This document shows, piece by piece, positions 24,310 to 36,796 of a stretch of 64,000 nt of DNA. The notes under the pieces were generated by a model. It had not been told where the DNA came from, did no database searches, and saw only the letters and a list, made by a program, of their open reading frames with translations. Origin of the DNA: Papilionanthe hookeriana x Papilionanthe teres (Eukaryota > Streptophyta > Magnoliopsida > Asparagales > Orchidaceae); NCBI GenBank assembly GCA_022702705.1, contig CM040428.1, positions 60,554,155 to 60,618,154 of the forward strand, in the 5' to 3' direction. The position numbers and the translations under genes are program-made. The stretch's first letter is position 1. Each line of letters opens with the position of its first letter.

Positions 24310-27300
24310 AGATACATATGGATTTTTTTACATCGAGATCGTGGATGTATAATAGACTTACTTATCCGGATAAAAAAGGAATTACCAAGGAGTTCTTAAA
24401 CAGTGTCGAGACATTTATGACAGCTGCATCTCAATTGTTGGTTTACCTATCTGAGGGTAGGTTTCAGTTCCATATTTGGAATATAGAAATCCAGCACACT
24501 TAATGAATGTTGAATTCGTATATGATTTATATTGTTGGGGATTCTAGTATGATTACAAGATTTGGACTTCATTTGGGGAGGTTGATCCTACAAAATTCAG
24601 CTCCACTCCTTTGATGAGTAATGAGACTCCTTTTGGATTTGACTCAAGAAGACTTGAAGAAATGATCTTTGATGGAATAAGACATCATTATGCGAGACAA
24701 GTGAAGCAGGAAGAAACACTAAATCTCAAGGCTCATATGTTTTATGATTATTGAATTTTGTTCAGAAGCCATTGTGGAAGGGTTGCACATCTAATTTTGA
24801 GTTATTTGTGGCACTTAAAATGCTAAAAATCAAAATATAGTATGACTAGCAGGACTACTGAAAGAGACCAATTCACTTGATAATTAAGTCACTGAAGATT
24901 TATACAAGATGAAAAAAGTTGGTCTCCATGTTAGGGCTTAATGCAGAGAAGATTTATTATCGTGTAAATGGATGTAAGATATATTACAAGACTAGCGCGA
25001 TGGAGACTCGATTTAGATTTTGTAATTCTCCTAGATCAAACCTCAGAGTTGAAAAAGTAAGAGACAAAAGGAAGTTTCATTCAAGAGGCCGCTTCTACAA
25101 AGGCTATATAATTCTATGTGTACTACTCCACATATGATGTGGCATCATAGAAGATCAAGAGAAAACATCTCAATGAGTCATCCAATAGATGGAGATGTGT
25201 GGACATATTTTGATCGCTCATGTCTTGAGTTTGTTATAGAGGCACGCAACATACAACTTGGTTTATGCCCCAATGGCTTCACACCTTACAGTTAGACTAC
25301 AACACCCTAATCTTGTTGGTCAATGATTGTTACACCATACAATTTACCATTTAAGATGTGCATGACAACCACTTTCCTCTTCTTGACACTGATTATACCC
25401 GGTCCTAGTAACCCTAAAGAGAGGACTGATCTATAGTTGAAGCCATTGCTAGATGAGCTGCAAATTCTTTAGGAAATAGGTGTCATGATGTACGTCGTTT
25501 CCATAAAACACAATCTCTTGATGAAAGTAGCATTAATCTGGATAATAAGTGATTTTCCTGCATATGGAATTCTATCTGGGTGGAGCGCCGCAGGAAAATT
25601 AGTCTATCCATATTGCATGAATTCATCTAAGGTCTTCATGCCTCAACATGGCACGAAGAATTTATGGTTTGTCTGTCACTGCATGTTTCTAGAAGTTGAA
25701 CATCTTTTTAGGAGGAACATAAATGCATTTAGAAGGAACAAAATGAGAAATCATCGCCACCTCTAAGAATGTATAGGAAGATATACTGCTGATTATAAGC
25801 GACATTCCAAAGATTACTGTGTACACTGAACTTTCTTCACATCATCCAGTCAAATTTTGTGTCACTCATAATTAAACAAAAAAGTCAATTTCTTAAAATC
25901 TGCCTTATTGGAAAGATAACATAATTATACACAATTTAGATATCATGCACATAGAAAAAATTTCTCTGATAACATGTTCGATACTGTCATAGATGTTAAT
26001 GGAAAAACTAAGGACAAAGTGAATGTCAAACTTCATTTGAAGGAGATATATAAAAGACTGGAGTTGGAGATCCAAGAAATTGCAGGCGGTAGGTCTATTA
26101 AGCCCAAAACAAAATATTCCCTTACTTTTTCTCAACAAAGAATAATTTATAAGTGGCTCCAATCACTAAAATTCTTGAGTGGACATGCTTCAATTTTGAG
26201 CTGTTGTGTTGATGTGGGTTTAGAGAAAATATTTCGAATAAAAAGTAAAGACTACCATACTTTTCTACAAAATTTGATGCTAACCACATTTAATTGTTTG
26301 CCAAGTGAAATATTTAATCTATTGATTGAAATCAGTGCATACTTCAGAGAACTATGTACTTCTCGTTTGAAGCTTGAAGGCATATGCCAGCTAGAAGCAA
26401 ACATTCCTGCAACACTTTGCAAGCTTGAGAAAATATTTTCGCCTAGTTTCTTTCACTTGATGGAGCTTCTCTCTGTGCATTTACCTGACAAGGCATTAAT
26501 TGTAGGTCCAGTATAGTATTGCTGGATGTATTCGTTTGAAAGGAAATTACTTTGGTTCTAGATAGTTAATCACTCATTTATAAAGAATATTGCTAACTTG
26601 TGCTAAGCAACATTTGTTATTATATTTTTGAAGAAACTGAAGACAAAACTATGAAGAATAAGGCCTGACCAAAAGGATCAATATGTGAAGCATATTTACT
26701 ACAGGAGACAATGACATTCTGCTCCTACTATTTTAGGGAAGAAGAATGCATGAAAAAAATAATGGTTTTGGTACACATCTCGTTATCTTAATGATCAGAA
26801 ACTTCTCACAGCTACACTTTGTGCTTTTCTCAATAGTAACAAAGTACAATCCTTTATTGAGTAATATATTTTTCACTCATTTATCTAAAAATGCCATGAT
26901 TAGTTATTTCAGTGTATGGACAGATTATTCATTGATTTGTTAAAATTATTTGAAGATAATGACACCAACAAGGAGATCATGAATAACTTTCCCAAGTGGT
27001 TTACAACGCATATGAGTTAAAATTGACAGATTCATTTCTCATATAACATGTGAATTTTCATTAACAAAATATTTCTTATGTATATATTAATAGATTTATG
27101 ATTGAAGAAATTGAGTGACAGACTATAGGTTGATAGATCTTGCTTGGGGACCTATGCACATTGTGAAAATCCGGCAAATTTACGGTACATGTTACAAGAT
27201 CATGGTCTGGTCTTGTAATTCCAGTATTTATGTTAAATCAAATGAAAAATTAGACGACAAGATATACTATCTTTGGATTCTCAAAGAAGTTATTGAACTA

Positions 27301-27760
27301 TCTTATCCAGGCTCTATTGGAGGAAGTATATTCCAATTCCACTGTGCTTGGTTCGATTCTATTCCTAATCATGGAACAAGGCCAACTACATAATATCAAA
27401 GAAGTGAAAGTGAACAAACGATATGCTAAATTTGATTATTTAGAGTCATGTTTACTGTCTTTTATATCTATAAAAAGTAAGAGATAATGTTAACTGGGTC
27501 GTTGTCATTTTGAGTAAACCAAGACTCACTGTTAATATTTAGAATAACATTGAACTCGCCCATCAACAAAATGAATTGGAAGGTTTCTGTTTTCCACTTG
27601 ATGCAATCGATGAAGAGCTCAATCAAGAGGTTGCTAGTGCAGAATAAGAAGAAATTAATCTTGGTAATGAGTACAACTCCGATGAAGCATTTGAAGAAGA
27701 AATCATGACTACAACCTCCTGTCACTCTTCAAATGATGCTCAGTAAGATGAGTAAGTTGC
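24310..27760 (+). pseudogene. TNP2-type CACTA transposase pseudogene
   Basis: The ordered landmarks of the plant En/Spm TNP2 transposase are present on the plus strand, split by stops and shifts. The transposase-associated domain (RSWMYNRLTYPDKKGITKEF) is at about 24340-24400. The segment LGLNAEKIYYRVNGCKIYY is at 24930-24990. Then come the central catalytic region (FPAYGILSGWSAAGKLVYPY at 25550-25615, FRRNINAFRR at 25710-25740) and a long open frame at 25974-26516 (180 codons) covering the GKTKD to CKLEKIFSPSFF stretch with the DUF4218-like part. A DUF4216-like C-terminal piece (YYLWILKEVIELSYPG, FHCAWFD) is at 27265-27360. The enzyme would cut at the CACTA termini. Multiple interruptions mean it is not functional. 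Confidence 0.9.
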
Positions 27761-28016
27761 TTTAAATATTTAAAGATTTAGTCTTCTAAGTCTGTATATT
27801 GTACCTTTTATTGAATTTAATATTTTAGTTTGTTGCCTACTTTTGTGTTTTCAGTTTTAGCAATTTTACCTTGCACTTTGTAGTTTCTTCTAACTATCTA
27901 AGGCATACTTATGTGTTTTACGTTTATTGCGTACTTATTTATTTTAATTTATTACATAGTATGTTCTTATGTGCACTAATTAATAAAATTATTTTATTTG
28001 TTATAATGTTGAATAG

Positions 28017-28330
28017 AGGCAGGGGCGGTCTCCCTCCCCACCTTGGGGGGAGGGGGTGGGGGTTTGCGTGGAGCACATCGATATCTAATGAAGATGCATG
28101 TTAGAAGAAGTTGCTCGAATTTGACATCCACTCCCACCCACTCCCAACCCAGCTTTCACCTTGACCACCACCCCCGCCACCGCTCTGAACCCTAACTCCG
28201 CCCCTACCCCGCACCCGCCACTACTTCCCCCGTCTCGCACCCGCCACCACCCCCTCTCACCTCCGCTGCCTACATCTGCCCTCACCACCCCCTACCCCCA
28301 CCGCCGCCCAATTGCATTTATCACCTCCAC
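28017..28330. other. GC-rich block with a C/G hairpin and C-rich tract
   Basis: In otherwise AT-rich DNA, 28031-28058 reads CTCCCTCCCCACC then TT then GGGGGGAGGGGG, a near-perfect hairpin. It is followed at 28120-28310 by a strongly C-rich plus strand (repeats of ccgccaccaccc type). Short overlapping frames on both strands here encode low-complexity Pro/Ser/Thr or Gly/Val runs and are not credible genes. It lies between the two CACTA genes and could be an intron or leader of the second. Confidence 0.5.
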
Positions 28331-28489
28331 TTATTGTGGAAGGAGATCTCGATGTCTAATCGAGATCTTTAGTTTCAGGAGTTTGCGGTATGTATCAGTC
28401 ACAAATCTCTTAAGTTATTTTTATTTATTTATCAAACGAACATAATCCTAATAATTTCGCATAAATAATTTCTCCTAAGCACGAGGCAT

Positions 28490-29575
28490 ACATCCGACGC
28501 AACTTCGAGTGTAAGGGACGATCACTTCCGTGACATGTTCGGTGATATTCAGAAATCACAACAGAGTCCTTTATGGCTCGAAGAGAATGTTTTGCCATGC
28601 TGCTTAGGTCATGTGATTCGCTAGACTACCAGAAGAAGAGGGAGCAGGCAAAGCAGAATAGACAGTCGAACTGTGGAGGCATGAGGCCCTCTAATCACAC
28701 TAGCGGTCGAACTGCTCGATGTCTATTTTCCATAGCTGAAGAAGTAGACTATAATCCATGAAGGATGTAAGACCCTTCCTAGGATGTATGATGAGAGATG
28801 CTTGATGAAATTAACTGTTGACCTCACTTTTTCGGTCAACCTTATTCTTGGTAGAAGATGCAGATGCACTGACTGGTAAGATTTCATTCATTATTTAAAG
28901 TTTCTATAGTTTGAAGATGTATTCTAACTATTTCATTATATGGATAAACTGTGAAAAAGAGATGAGAGCCATCCGCCCTCAATGTACATGAGTGTAATCA
29001 CATAAGACAGCCCGACCGGTTCTGGATCGACGACTGATCCTGCGAGACCCAAATACTCCACGAGCTAAACCAGTTTGATGTTAATACATGCTAGAGCTAA
29101 CTGACTGTAATTATTTTTTTACATGAGAGATTTCAACAGCATCTGAAGGTATTACGATCCGCGAGCTTGATCCTTTTGAGTATGACCTATGAAGGGAGGT
29201 TGCTGGAGGGAAGAAGAAGGGTGGAGTCTACTGGCTCGGGCTGCAGGGATTTGCCTACAATGCTCACCTTTCCACCAGTGCATCTGTAGCTTCTAACTCT
29301 ATCGCACAAGAGGAGGAGGTATTCAAGCGTGTTGTCACATTTACTGTTGTGATAGAGGCCCGCTTCACTTAGATGAGGTTGGAGCCGAAGGCGAACATGA
29401 AGGCCAAGCTGAAGGCCAAGTTAGATTCATTCTAACAGTGGATGAGGTAGCGTAGTAGGACAACATTAGAGGAGGAGGAAGAGGTAGATGAGAACGAGGA
29501 TGAGGCGATTGAGGAGTATGATTATGGGGATATATTTATTTATTTTTATGTTTATGTTGTTCATTTTAACATATA
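28490..29575 (+). pseudogene. Second CACTA gene, PF03004-type transposase
   Basis: The frame at 28573-28761 ends with SLDYQKKREQAKQNRQ and SNHTSGRTARCLFS, which fits the plant transposase family PF03004 (a W/D-x-[EQ]-x-K-x-x-x-x-K-x-N-R core followed by h-x-x-G-x). A later exon-like stretch at 29210-29275 reads GRKKGGVYWLGLQGFAYNAH, matching the family's conserved GRVYGLG motif. A glutamate-rich tail follows (29465-29520). In autonomous CACTA elements this second product helps bind the subterminal repeats. Stops between the parts could be introns or decay. Start and exon limits are not defined. Confidence 0.7.
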
Positions 29576-30256
29576 GTTTTCTGTGAAAGATATGTATATA
29601 TTTTAGTCGAAATGCATTTTATGTTTTTCATTATTTGATTAGAGGATTTGTTGTTCGGCTGTTTTTCTTGTTCATTAAATACTTGGAATAGTTTATTAAA
29701 TATTGTGATAACAGTTTTGATAATGAAAATACAAAAAAAAGAATCAACTTTTTTGCTGATGCTACGAGTTTCTGACGGCTAGCCAAAGAACTTATTCACC
29801 AACACTGAATTGACGGTTTAGTGTGTCATAAGAAAACAACGACCGCGACACTTTTTCAACAATTTATCTATCGGTTATAAAAATTGATGCATCAACAACA
29901 CGTAGCAGATGATTTGACAACGTCATAAAACTGACGGGCACAAGACTTTTCTTACGTATAAGTTGTCGTTATTACTGACAGATTAATAGTCAGTTCTATG
30001 AACCAATGAAAACTGACAATTTGAAAGTTCTTAAAAAATACTACAACATTAAATTGCCAATTATGCATCGATAATTCTATGTAATCGCAATATCAATTGG
30101 TTTTGAAATTACTAATAAATATTTTACCTACGAGCTTAAAACTGTAAGTAAATAATATGAAACATTAAAAGCAACGACTTTTCTCATCAAAACCGACAGA
30201 ATTTGGTCGTCAGAAAATATCAGTATTTATCTATCGGTTATAATAATGAAATCTAT

Positions 30257-30480
30257 ACAAAACTTTTTTCAAAACTAAAAAAAACTAAGTAATTTTTTTT
30301 TCAAAATAAAATAAACCTAAGTCAAACTTTTTCAAAACTAAATCAAATCTAACTAAAACATTTTAAAATTAAAACATACATCAACAAAATATTTTTAAAC
30401 TAAATAAAAATAAAATTGTTTTTAAAATTAAACAAACCTAAGTGAATCATTTTTAATTTAAAGCAAACCCATTCTTTCTC
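30257..30480. repeat. AT-rich tandem array, right part
   Basis: Diverged units with AAACCTAAG / CAAAACTAAA / AAAATATTTTT words, of the same kind as the array at 20290-20662. The run TTTTTTTCAAAATAAAATAA occurs at the inner edge of both arrays. This is the support for calling them one array split by the CACTA insertion. Confidence 0.6.
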
Positions 30481-33400
30481 AAAACTTCTCATAAGCTCTC
30501 TAATTGTACAAATTTAAAATCATTGTCAATAGCTAACTTATAAAGGAATTGTACATATTTTCATGTTTAGCCTATATATGAATATGTTTAGCCTATATAT
30601 GTAATTTATATGCTTAACTCCTTAATATGTAAATCTTGAGTAATTTTATACATACATGCATACATATTTTTCACTCAATTCACTTACATGCTTAATATAA
30701 TCAAAGTACTGTTATATGATAAAGATATTTATGCATATAAATCTTTTTTTCATATGTATGAAAGGTAAAATTTTTAAATTAAGCATGCATATGATACTCA
30801 AGTGAAACAAATTATAAACATAATTGACATACATATGAAACCTTTTTGGCATGTAAACATCAATATATTATCTTAAACCAACACTAGAAATCAATATATG
30901 AGGAAAATTGATGAAGAACACGGATAAAAATCCAAAAGCAAAACTTTAAACATAAACAGCTTTGATTTTCATATAGACCTACAAACTAGGAGTTGAATTA
31001 AATCATGAATTAAATATTAAACCCCAAAATAAATCTAAAAGTCACAAACTTGAATAATGGAAATTAACAATAAGCAAATTAACTCTGAACCATAAGTTAG
31101 CCAACTTAGAAACAAAATTTGGGATCATACATTCTTTAGCATAGTCTAGTATAGAAGCATAAGTTAGATTACTAGGTACCCCTAATTAGTGTTAAGAACC
31201 ATAACATATAAAACAAAAGCTTGTAACCCACTTAGACTATGTAGGCACCCAAAATAAAGCAACCTATGGTTATTGACAAAGATACTTCAAACCATTTAAC
31301 AATAAGAAGGTATACACTCGCCTTCACTGTGGTTTTAAGTAGAGACCTCTAAATTTTCTAGTTGTTTAATAATTTAAGAATATTGATAAACCCGGATGAT
31401 GAAAAGTCATGAGTATCTTTACCTGGGGCATTATACCCAAAACTTAGGTTGGTTCAACTACTTTGGCCTCTTTATAGAGTCTAGGTTACTTTCAGCTGCA
31501 AGTTCTTCTATTCAATCATGTCCCTTTAGTTTAGGATTCTAGATCTCAAATAAATCAACTTAATACAAACTTCATCAACTCAATTCAAACATAGTATACT
31601 TAAATCAAATCAAACTTTTCAGCCCAAATCAAAGCCTTTTAATCCAAATCAAACCAATTCTTTTTCAGCTCAAGTTAGAACCTACACAAATCAATCAACT
31701 CAATGCAATCCAATAAAATAAATCAAACTAAATCAATTCAATTAAAGCCCTAAAAATCAAACCCAATTTTGAATTAAAAACTAACCTTTTTAACAAACTT
31801 ACATTTTCAATCCTCAGGGCATGCCTTCTTCTCAGGGTTAGCTAACCCTTTTCATGGGTCATTTCATGGCACATTGTTATTGAGTTGTATGTCTTAACTT
31901 TTGAATTCCAAATCATAAATCATTTCATACCCTTAATCTATCAATTTTAAATCATGAAACATCAATCTTGTAGACATCAACCTTGTAATCATGCATACCA
32001 ATACTTTAATCAAGAGTATTCCTGGGACTCTATAACTCTTGGGATGTAATTAAAAATGACTGTTTGTCCTTGTAGAGATTCCAGACCCCAAAATCAACCA
32101 CACCATGTCTTACATGCATAAGGTAGAGAAAAACCTTTGGTTATGCAGACTCATAAGTTTTAAAGATTTTTCTCATACATATGATTTGAAATAGTTTAAG
32201 GAAATATTTCTACCTCTTGGGATAGTATATTATTATTCAAATAATGCATCCGATCATTTTGATAGAAAATTTTCAAGATCTTTGGTTGACATAACAACTA
32301 AACCCCAATAAGCAAGAGTTTTCTTTTTTCACCAGTTTCCAGTCAGTTTGGTTCTCAATCTAAAACTAAGATTTACTATTTTTTATTTTATATTTTCTTT
32401 GTGCTTATATTATTATGCGAATGTTGAATATTATTAGTCATTCACATGAGAAAATAAGTTCAAGGGTAAGAGTTTATATGGACAAAAACCAAAGCTAAGT
32501 AGACAAGTTGGTGAAGAGAAATGAAAAGTTGTCATCAATAATAAAATTATTTCATTTTCATTAACCAAATATAGAATATCAACAAACTTGTATTTATCAA
32601 TAATTAATAATTTTTTTTAAGTGAAAGTAATTTTTATTTGAAGAAAATAATTTCCCCACACAATTTTTAAGTTAAATGATCCATGTAATTCAATCTGTTA
32701 TGTGTTTTTATATGTGTAATAGTCACATATCTCAAAATATCATCAATATTATGAATAATATGCCATAAGTAACTTCCAGCATTTCATTTTTAGCTCCATA
32801 ATTCAAACTATGTCTCTTTTGCACACCTCATAACAGGAGCCTTTAAATGGTAGATGTCAATCCAAAATTAATTAGCAAGTTTAACATATCCCTAATTTAC
32901 ACTTCCTTAGCTAATAAAAAAATTGGAATTTATTTAATTAGAGGTTTGATTAATTAAGTCAAGCTACATTGTTGGTATAGTTTTCTAAGAATTTTATTTT
33001 TGATTTTTTATTCTCCAAAGGTTATTGCTTAACATGCATTTCATGCTTTGGATTGTATTCTTACACTAGATTATGAAGCTAGTTTGTATATAAATTACTA
33101 TCTTGTTAGGAAGTGTTGGCTTTTCATTTTTTTTATTATAAAAGCATGGTAGAAGAAAGTCCAATGAAGAGATTTTTATATAATATTGATTCTTATATGA
33201 AAGTTACGAGTTGGAATCATAAAAATGGCCTCTGTGTAGTACATGAATTATGTTAACTTATATAATTATAAACATATTGCATTCTACATTTATTGTTGTA
33301 AATTTTATGGATTATGAGTTTGAATCATATACTTTGTGTGTGTGTCTATCTATATAAATAAATTTAATGGATATTATTGACCTCCACTTCACTTATTTAT

Positions 33401-34030
33401 TTCTTTTTTTAAATATTTATCATTTGATTCATTTCTTTGTCATATAAAGTAAAGTCATCTGAAAGTCAGCCTATCACTTCTTATCATTGTGTTCATGAGA
33501 AATGGATCTATTGCAGAATCATTTTACTAAACATAGAGATTATGATTAAAAATTTTATTATAGACATTTTTGTATCATGGAATCATATATAAATGTGATG
33601 GAATAAATAGAATGAAATAACATCAAGCTGGGGTTAAAAGGAATATTTCTCAATGCAAGAAAGTTTCACATGATATTCTTTATCAAATGCAAGAAAAATT
33701 GAAAAGAATATGTAATAAAATAAAATACTTAAGTGAACAGAGAAATTGTACTCCAATATGATGAAAACTATCAATTTTAATGAAAAAGAGAACTATTCTT
33801 CATATATATATTAATATTTAAGGGCACATGATAAATGTCTAAATAAAAGAAAAGATGAAATTAAATGAAATTAAAAATTATTTCGCTCTTAAAACCAATC
33901 CAAGATCACAACTATTTTAGAAAAGTGTCTTAACATCTATAGAATTTGTACGAAGAACTAATTTGACAATTACTAGGATATTTATTTATATGTTACATTC
34001 CTTTTAATGCATTTTAAGTTTTTTATATTC
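30481..34030. other. AT-rich DNA, no gene recognised
   Basis: No open frame of note. Visible structure is limited to a short direct repeat (atgtttagcctatatatg twice, 30571-30601) and an aatcaa/ctcaa-rich stretch at 31550-31770. No LTR, terminal inverted repeat or domain was found. The last few hundred bases may contain the lost 5' half of the hAT element that follows. Confidence 0.45.
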
Positions 34031-35315
34031 AAAAAATAATTAATGCAATAATTGTTGTTGGTCCAAGATTTCAATGTACTAAGAGATTCTAAAGAACATT
34101 GTAAGCTTCTTATTAAGTCCTATAACAGTAGTTCGAAAGACACATGATATAGTTTTATGACAAATATGTGGATAGAAATCATAAACAGAACATTAATAAA
34201 CTTCTTAATGTATTGTCCATGTGGAGTAATCTTTATTAGATTTGTTCATGCTTTTTATATTAAGAAAGTTGCCCCTACTTTATGCTCCTTAGTTATCAAA
34301 TTCATTGAGTGGATTGTTTCAAAGAATGTTTTTCAAATTATGACTAATACTGCGGCCAATTATAAAAATGTAAAAGGATTATTGCATGAAAAATGTGGTA
34401 ATATTATTAGTCTCCTAGTGGTGTGTATTCCTTGAATTTGATTTTGAAGAATATAGATAACATGTGTTGTGTGATATTGCTTGCCAAAAGAGCATCGAGA
34501 ATAATAACATTTACTTACAATCACTTTTTGGTATAATTTATTTTAAGAAAAACTCGTGGACTAAAATAGTGTTGTAAAGCTACTCATTTTGTACTTATTT
34601 TACATTGAAGATTATGTATGAACATAAGCATGAATTCTAAGCTCTTGCTATTAGTAAGTATTAGAGTAACTCAAATTTAACAAGAAGCGCTAAAGAGAAT
34701 AAATCAATTTTTATCAATTTCGATATTAAATTTTGGAATGATTACTTGATTACGTAAAAATTATTTAATATTAATTAAATTATTACAAGTTATTAATTAA
34801 AATGAAAAGCAATTACTTCAGAGATATTTATGATGACATATATAGGATAAGAAAAGCAATTAAAAGTATGTTAAGAATATAAAGAGATTATACAAGTTAT
34901 ATACTAGCATTTATAAGAGTATGTAATGAACAATTTTGTGAAGGTATTCACTTAGCTTCATATGTTCTTAATTCCCTTTTCCAATATAAAGAGATTATAC
35001 AAGTTATATACTAGTAAGGTTTTAAGTATATTTAAAATTGATCATAAGAAATTAGATGAATGTGTAATACATTAAATGAAATGTTTGAATGCAATTTAGA
35101 TGCATTAAGAAGTCAAATTTTGAACATATAGCTTATGAGGAGGGAGCTTTAAGAGATACTTTTTGGGATGAAATTTAACTTTTGTTTGATTTTAAAATAA
35201 TTTATTTAGACTTAATTCATATTTGATATTTTATATTTGAACAATTTTTTAAATTTTGGATATTAAATTTAACAATCAATAATGTAACGATTATGTTTTT
35301 TATTATGATGTCTTA

Positions 35316-36090
35316 GGGTGCGTTTGGGGCAGCTTATTAGTTGCAGTGGCGTTTTTGAAATCGCATCTTAGCATTTGGTTAAGTGTGTTGCAAGAACTTC
35401 TTGAGAAAAGCGGTTTTAAGTTTTTTAAGAGATGGCGCCGCGAGATCGACCCCGCGGTGGGCGTCTTGGATTCTGGTTGGAAGGCTTATTCCTTCCCTGC
35501 CCTCGTCTCTCCTGCCCTCGTCGATCGCGGGAACGGAAGCTGGGTTCGGTCAACAGGAAGGTAGGTCAAGCATTGGCGCGACCAAGATGGGCGACTACTT
35601 CTATGCCGAAGAGACGAGGCTAGCGTGGTTGAGCAGAGTGGTTGTTCGGTCGAGAGAAATGGCGAGCTCAATGTGGAAGGAGGCACAACGGGAAGAAGAG
35701 GTCAAGGGGGAGCGAGCTGCTAGGGTTGTTGGCGTCAGGAAGGGAGCTTGGCTAAGCTCTCCCGGGTGAGGATGAGGGAGATGGGGGCTTGTCGAGCGTC
35801 TGAGGGAGGCGGAGCTGGCGAGCAGGAATTCCTCTGGGCGAGCGTGAGAGGGCGAGCTGGGGGCTTGTCGAACAGGAGATGGGTCGAATCGAGAGTAGCG
35901 TGCGGCTAGGGTTGCAACCCAAACAAAACAGATCAGAGATAGAATTGTAATTTATGCAGAATCAGCTACAAATCAGTTGTTTTTGAAACGCACAAACCAA
36001 ATAGGCAGCTAACTTATCGGATCATCAACTTATCAAAATAAGCTGCTTATCTAAATAAGTTGGATAAGCTATAGCTCCCCAAACAGACCA
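35316..36090. mobile_element. 775-bp TTA-flanked TIR element with GC-rich cargo (PIF/Harbinger-like)
   Basis: The left end GGGTGCGTTTGGGG and the right end, whose reverse complement is TGGTCTGTTTGGGG, form 14-bp inverted repeats with three mismatches. TTA stands on both sides (35313-35315 and 36091-36093), the target duplication of PIF/Harbinger elements. Subterminal DNA repeats AAGCTGCTTAT / ATAAGC words. The interior, about 35420-35920, is GC-rich and unlike its surroundings, and includes a 128-codon open frame (35383-35769) with no known domain. No transposase is encoded. The paralogous hAT tail at 8690-9110 lacks this block, which supports insertion. Confidence 0.7.
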
Positions 36091-36195
36091 TTAGTTTTTC
36101 ATATTGCTTTTTGCTATTGAATTGTGTCTATTATATCTTTTTTTCTATTATTATTTATAACATAATTATGCAATTGAATATTGAGTATTATTCAC

Positions 36196-36203
<8 letters not shown>

Positions 36204-36288
<85 letters not shown>
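36204..36288. repeat. (TA)n microsatellite, about 42 repeats
   Basis: An uninterrupted TA run. At the matching place in the paralogous copy near 9025 the sequence is short (catatctagatgg), so the tract expanded after the copies parted. The frame reading Ile-Tyr repeats across it is not a gene. Confidence 0.95.
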
Positions 36289-36290
<2 letters not shown>

Positions 36291-36796
36291 TATTAATTTG
36301 TTCTTATCATCAATCCATTTTTAGGAAATGAATTTCTCAAAAGAAAAGAATAATATACAAAATTAAAAATATTATTGAAAAAAATATTAATATTCTAAAT
36401 ATAAAGTTATTTATTTTATATCTCAAGAATTCTTAACTCCATGAATTATATTATTATTTATATAATTTATATAATATTTAAATAGAATTATATTATTATC
36501 TCTATCGATCGGATTTACGTTATGTAGTATTTATCGAATCCGCATTTCTTGCAAGCTCGTGACAAGAGCGAAAGTCACAAGTAATGGTAATGTAAATATG
36601 AAAAATTCGCCTCTCAGTGGGATTTGGTAAATCCAAATTTGCAGACGGGAAGACTGTAGAGAAGACGAAACGAAGATAAATTCGGATTAACGAAAAGTTG
36701 GATTTTATTTTTATTTTTTATATGTTTAGTTAGATTTAAGTTAAATTTATAACTAAATTCTATTAAAACTTTGCTTCCAAGCATCCTCTTATAATG

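Larger units (their letters stand above)
20663..30250 (+). mobile_element. CACTA (En/Spm) DNA transposon, decayed and nested
   Basis: The left terminus, CACTACAGAAAAAAGTGCTT, is the classical CACTA end. About 350 bp of subterminal DNA follow, with repeated ACCGA, CGACGG and TCGGTT words in both directions. Similar words recur at 29770-30240 (for example atcggttata and accgacag), marking the right side. Between them lie, on the plus strand, a TNP2-type transposase pseudogene (24.3-27.8 kb) and a second gene of the PF03004 type (28.5-29.6 kb), the usual order in plant CACTA elements. The expected right terminus (TGTAGTG) is missing, so the exact right end is uncertain (about 30240-30256) and the element should be immobile. 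The interior was later invaded by RTE and foldback sequences. Confidence 0.8.
34035..36340 (+). pseudogene. hAT transposase pseudogene (DUF659 type), interrupted
   Basis: Decayed plus-strand sequence begins with VVGPRFQ near 34055, the GPGF-like start of the DUF659 region. A 92-codon open frame at 34157-34435 follows with MWIEIINRTLINFLMYCPCG, then a VTDNAANY-like segment reading ITNTAANYKNVKGLL in spirit (residues IMTNTAANYK, about 34335-34365). In active relatives the first motif is SDGW; here the bases read TNMW, so the first catalytic aspartate is replaced by asparagine. Later parts are broken by stops. Its 3' side (35060 on) is collinear with 8690-9110. It is interrupted by the element at 35316-36090 and carries a long TA tract at 36204-36288. 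Confidence 0.75.

Noticed and set aside
28085..28445. Overlapping open frames of 67 and 94 codons on opposite strands
   Set aside because: Low-complexity Pro/Ser/Thr or Gly/Val products of the GC-rich block; no start context, no domain.
31550..31770. aatcaa/ctcaa-rich stretch as a telomere-like or satellite array
   Set aside because: Units are irregular and do not match the plant telomere repeat; treated as simple AT-rich sequence.
35346..35769. Four overlapping frames in the GC-rich cargo as genes
   Set aside because: GC-rich DNA has few stops in any frame; no recognisable protein. The element itself is reported instead.
36111..36296. 61-codon open frame ending in Ile-Tyr repeats
   Set aside because: It is a reading of the (TA)n microsatellite.
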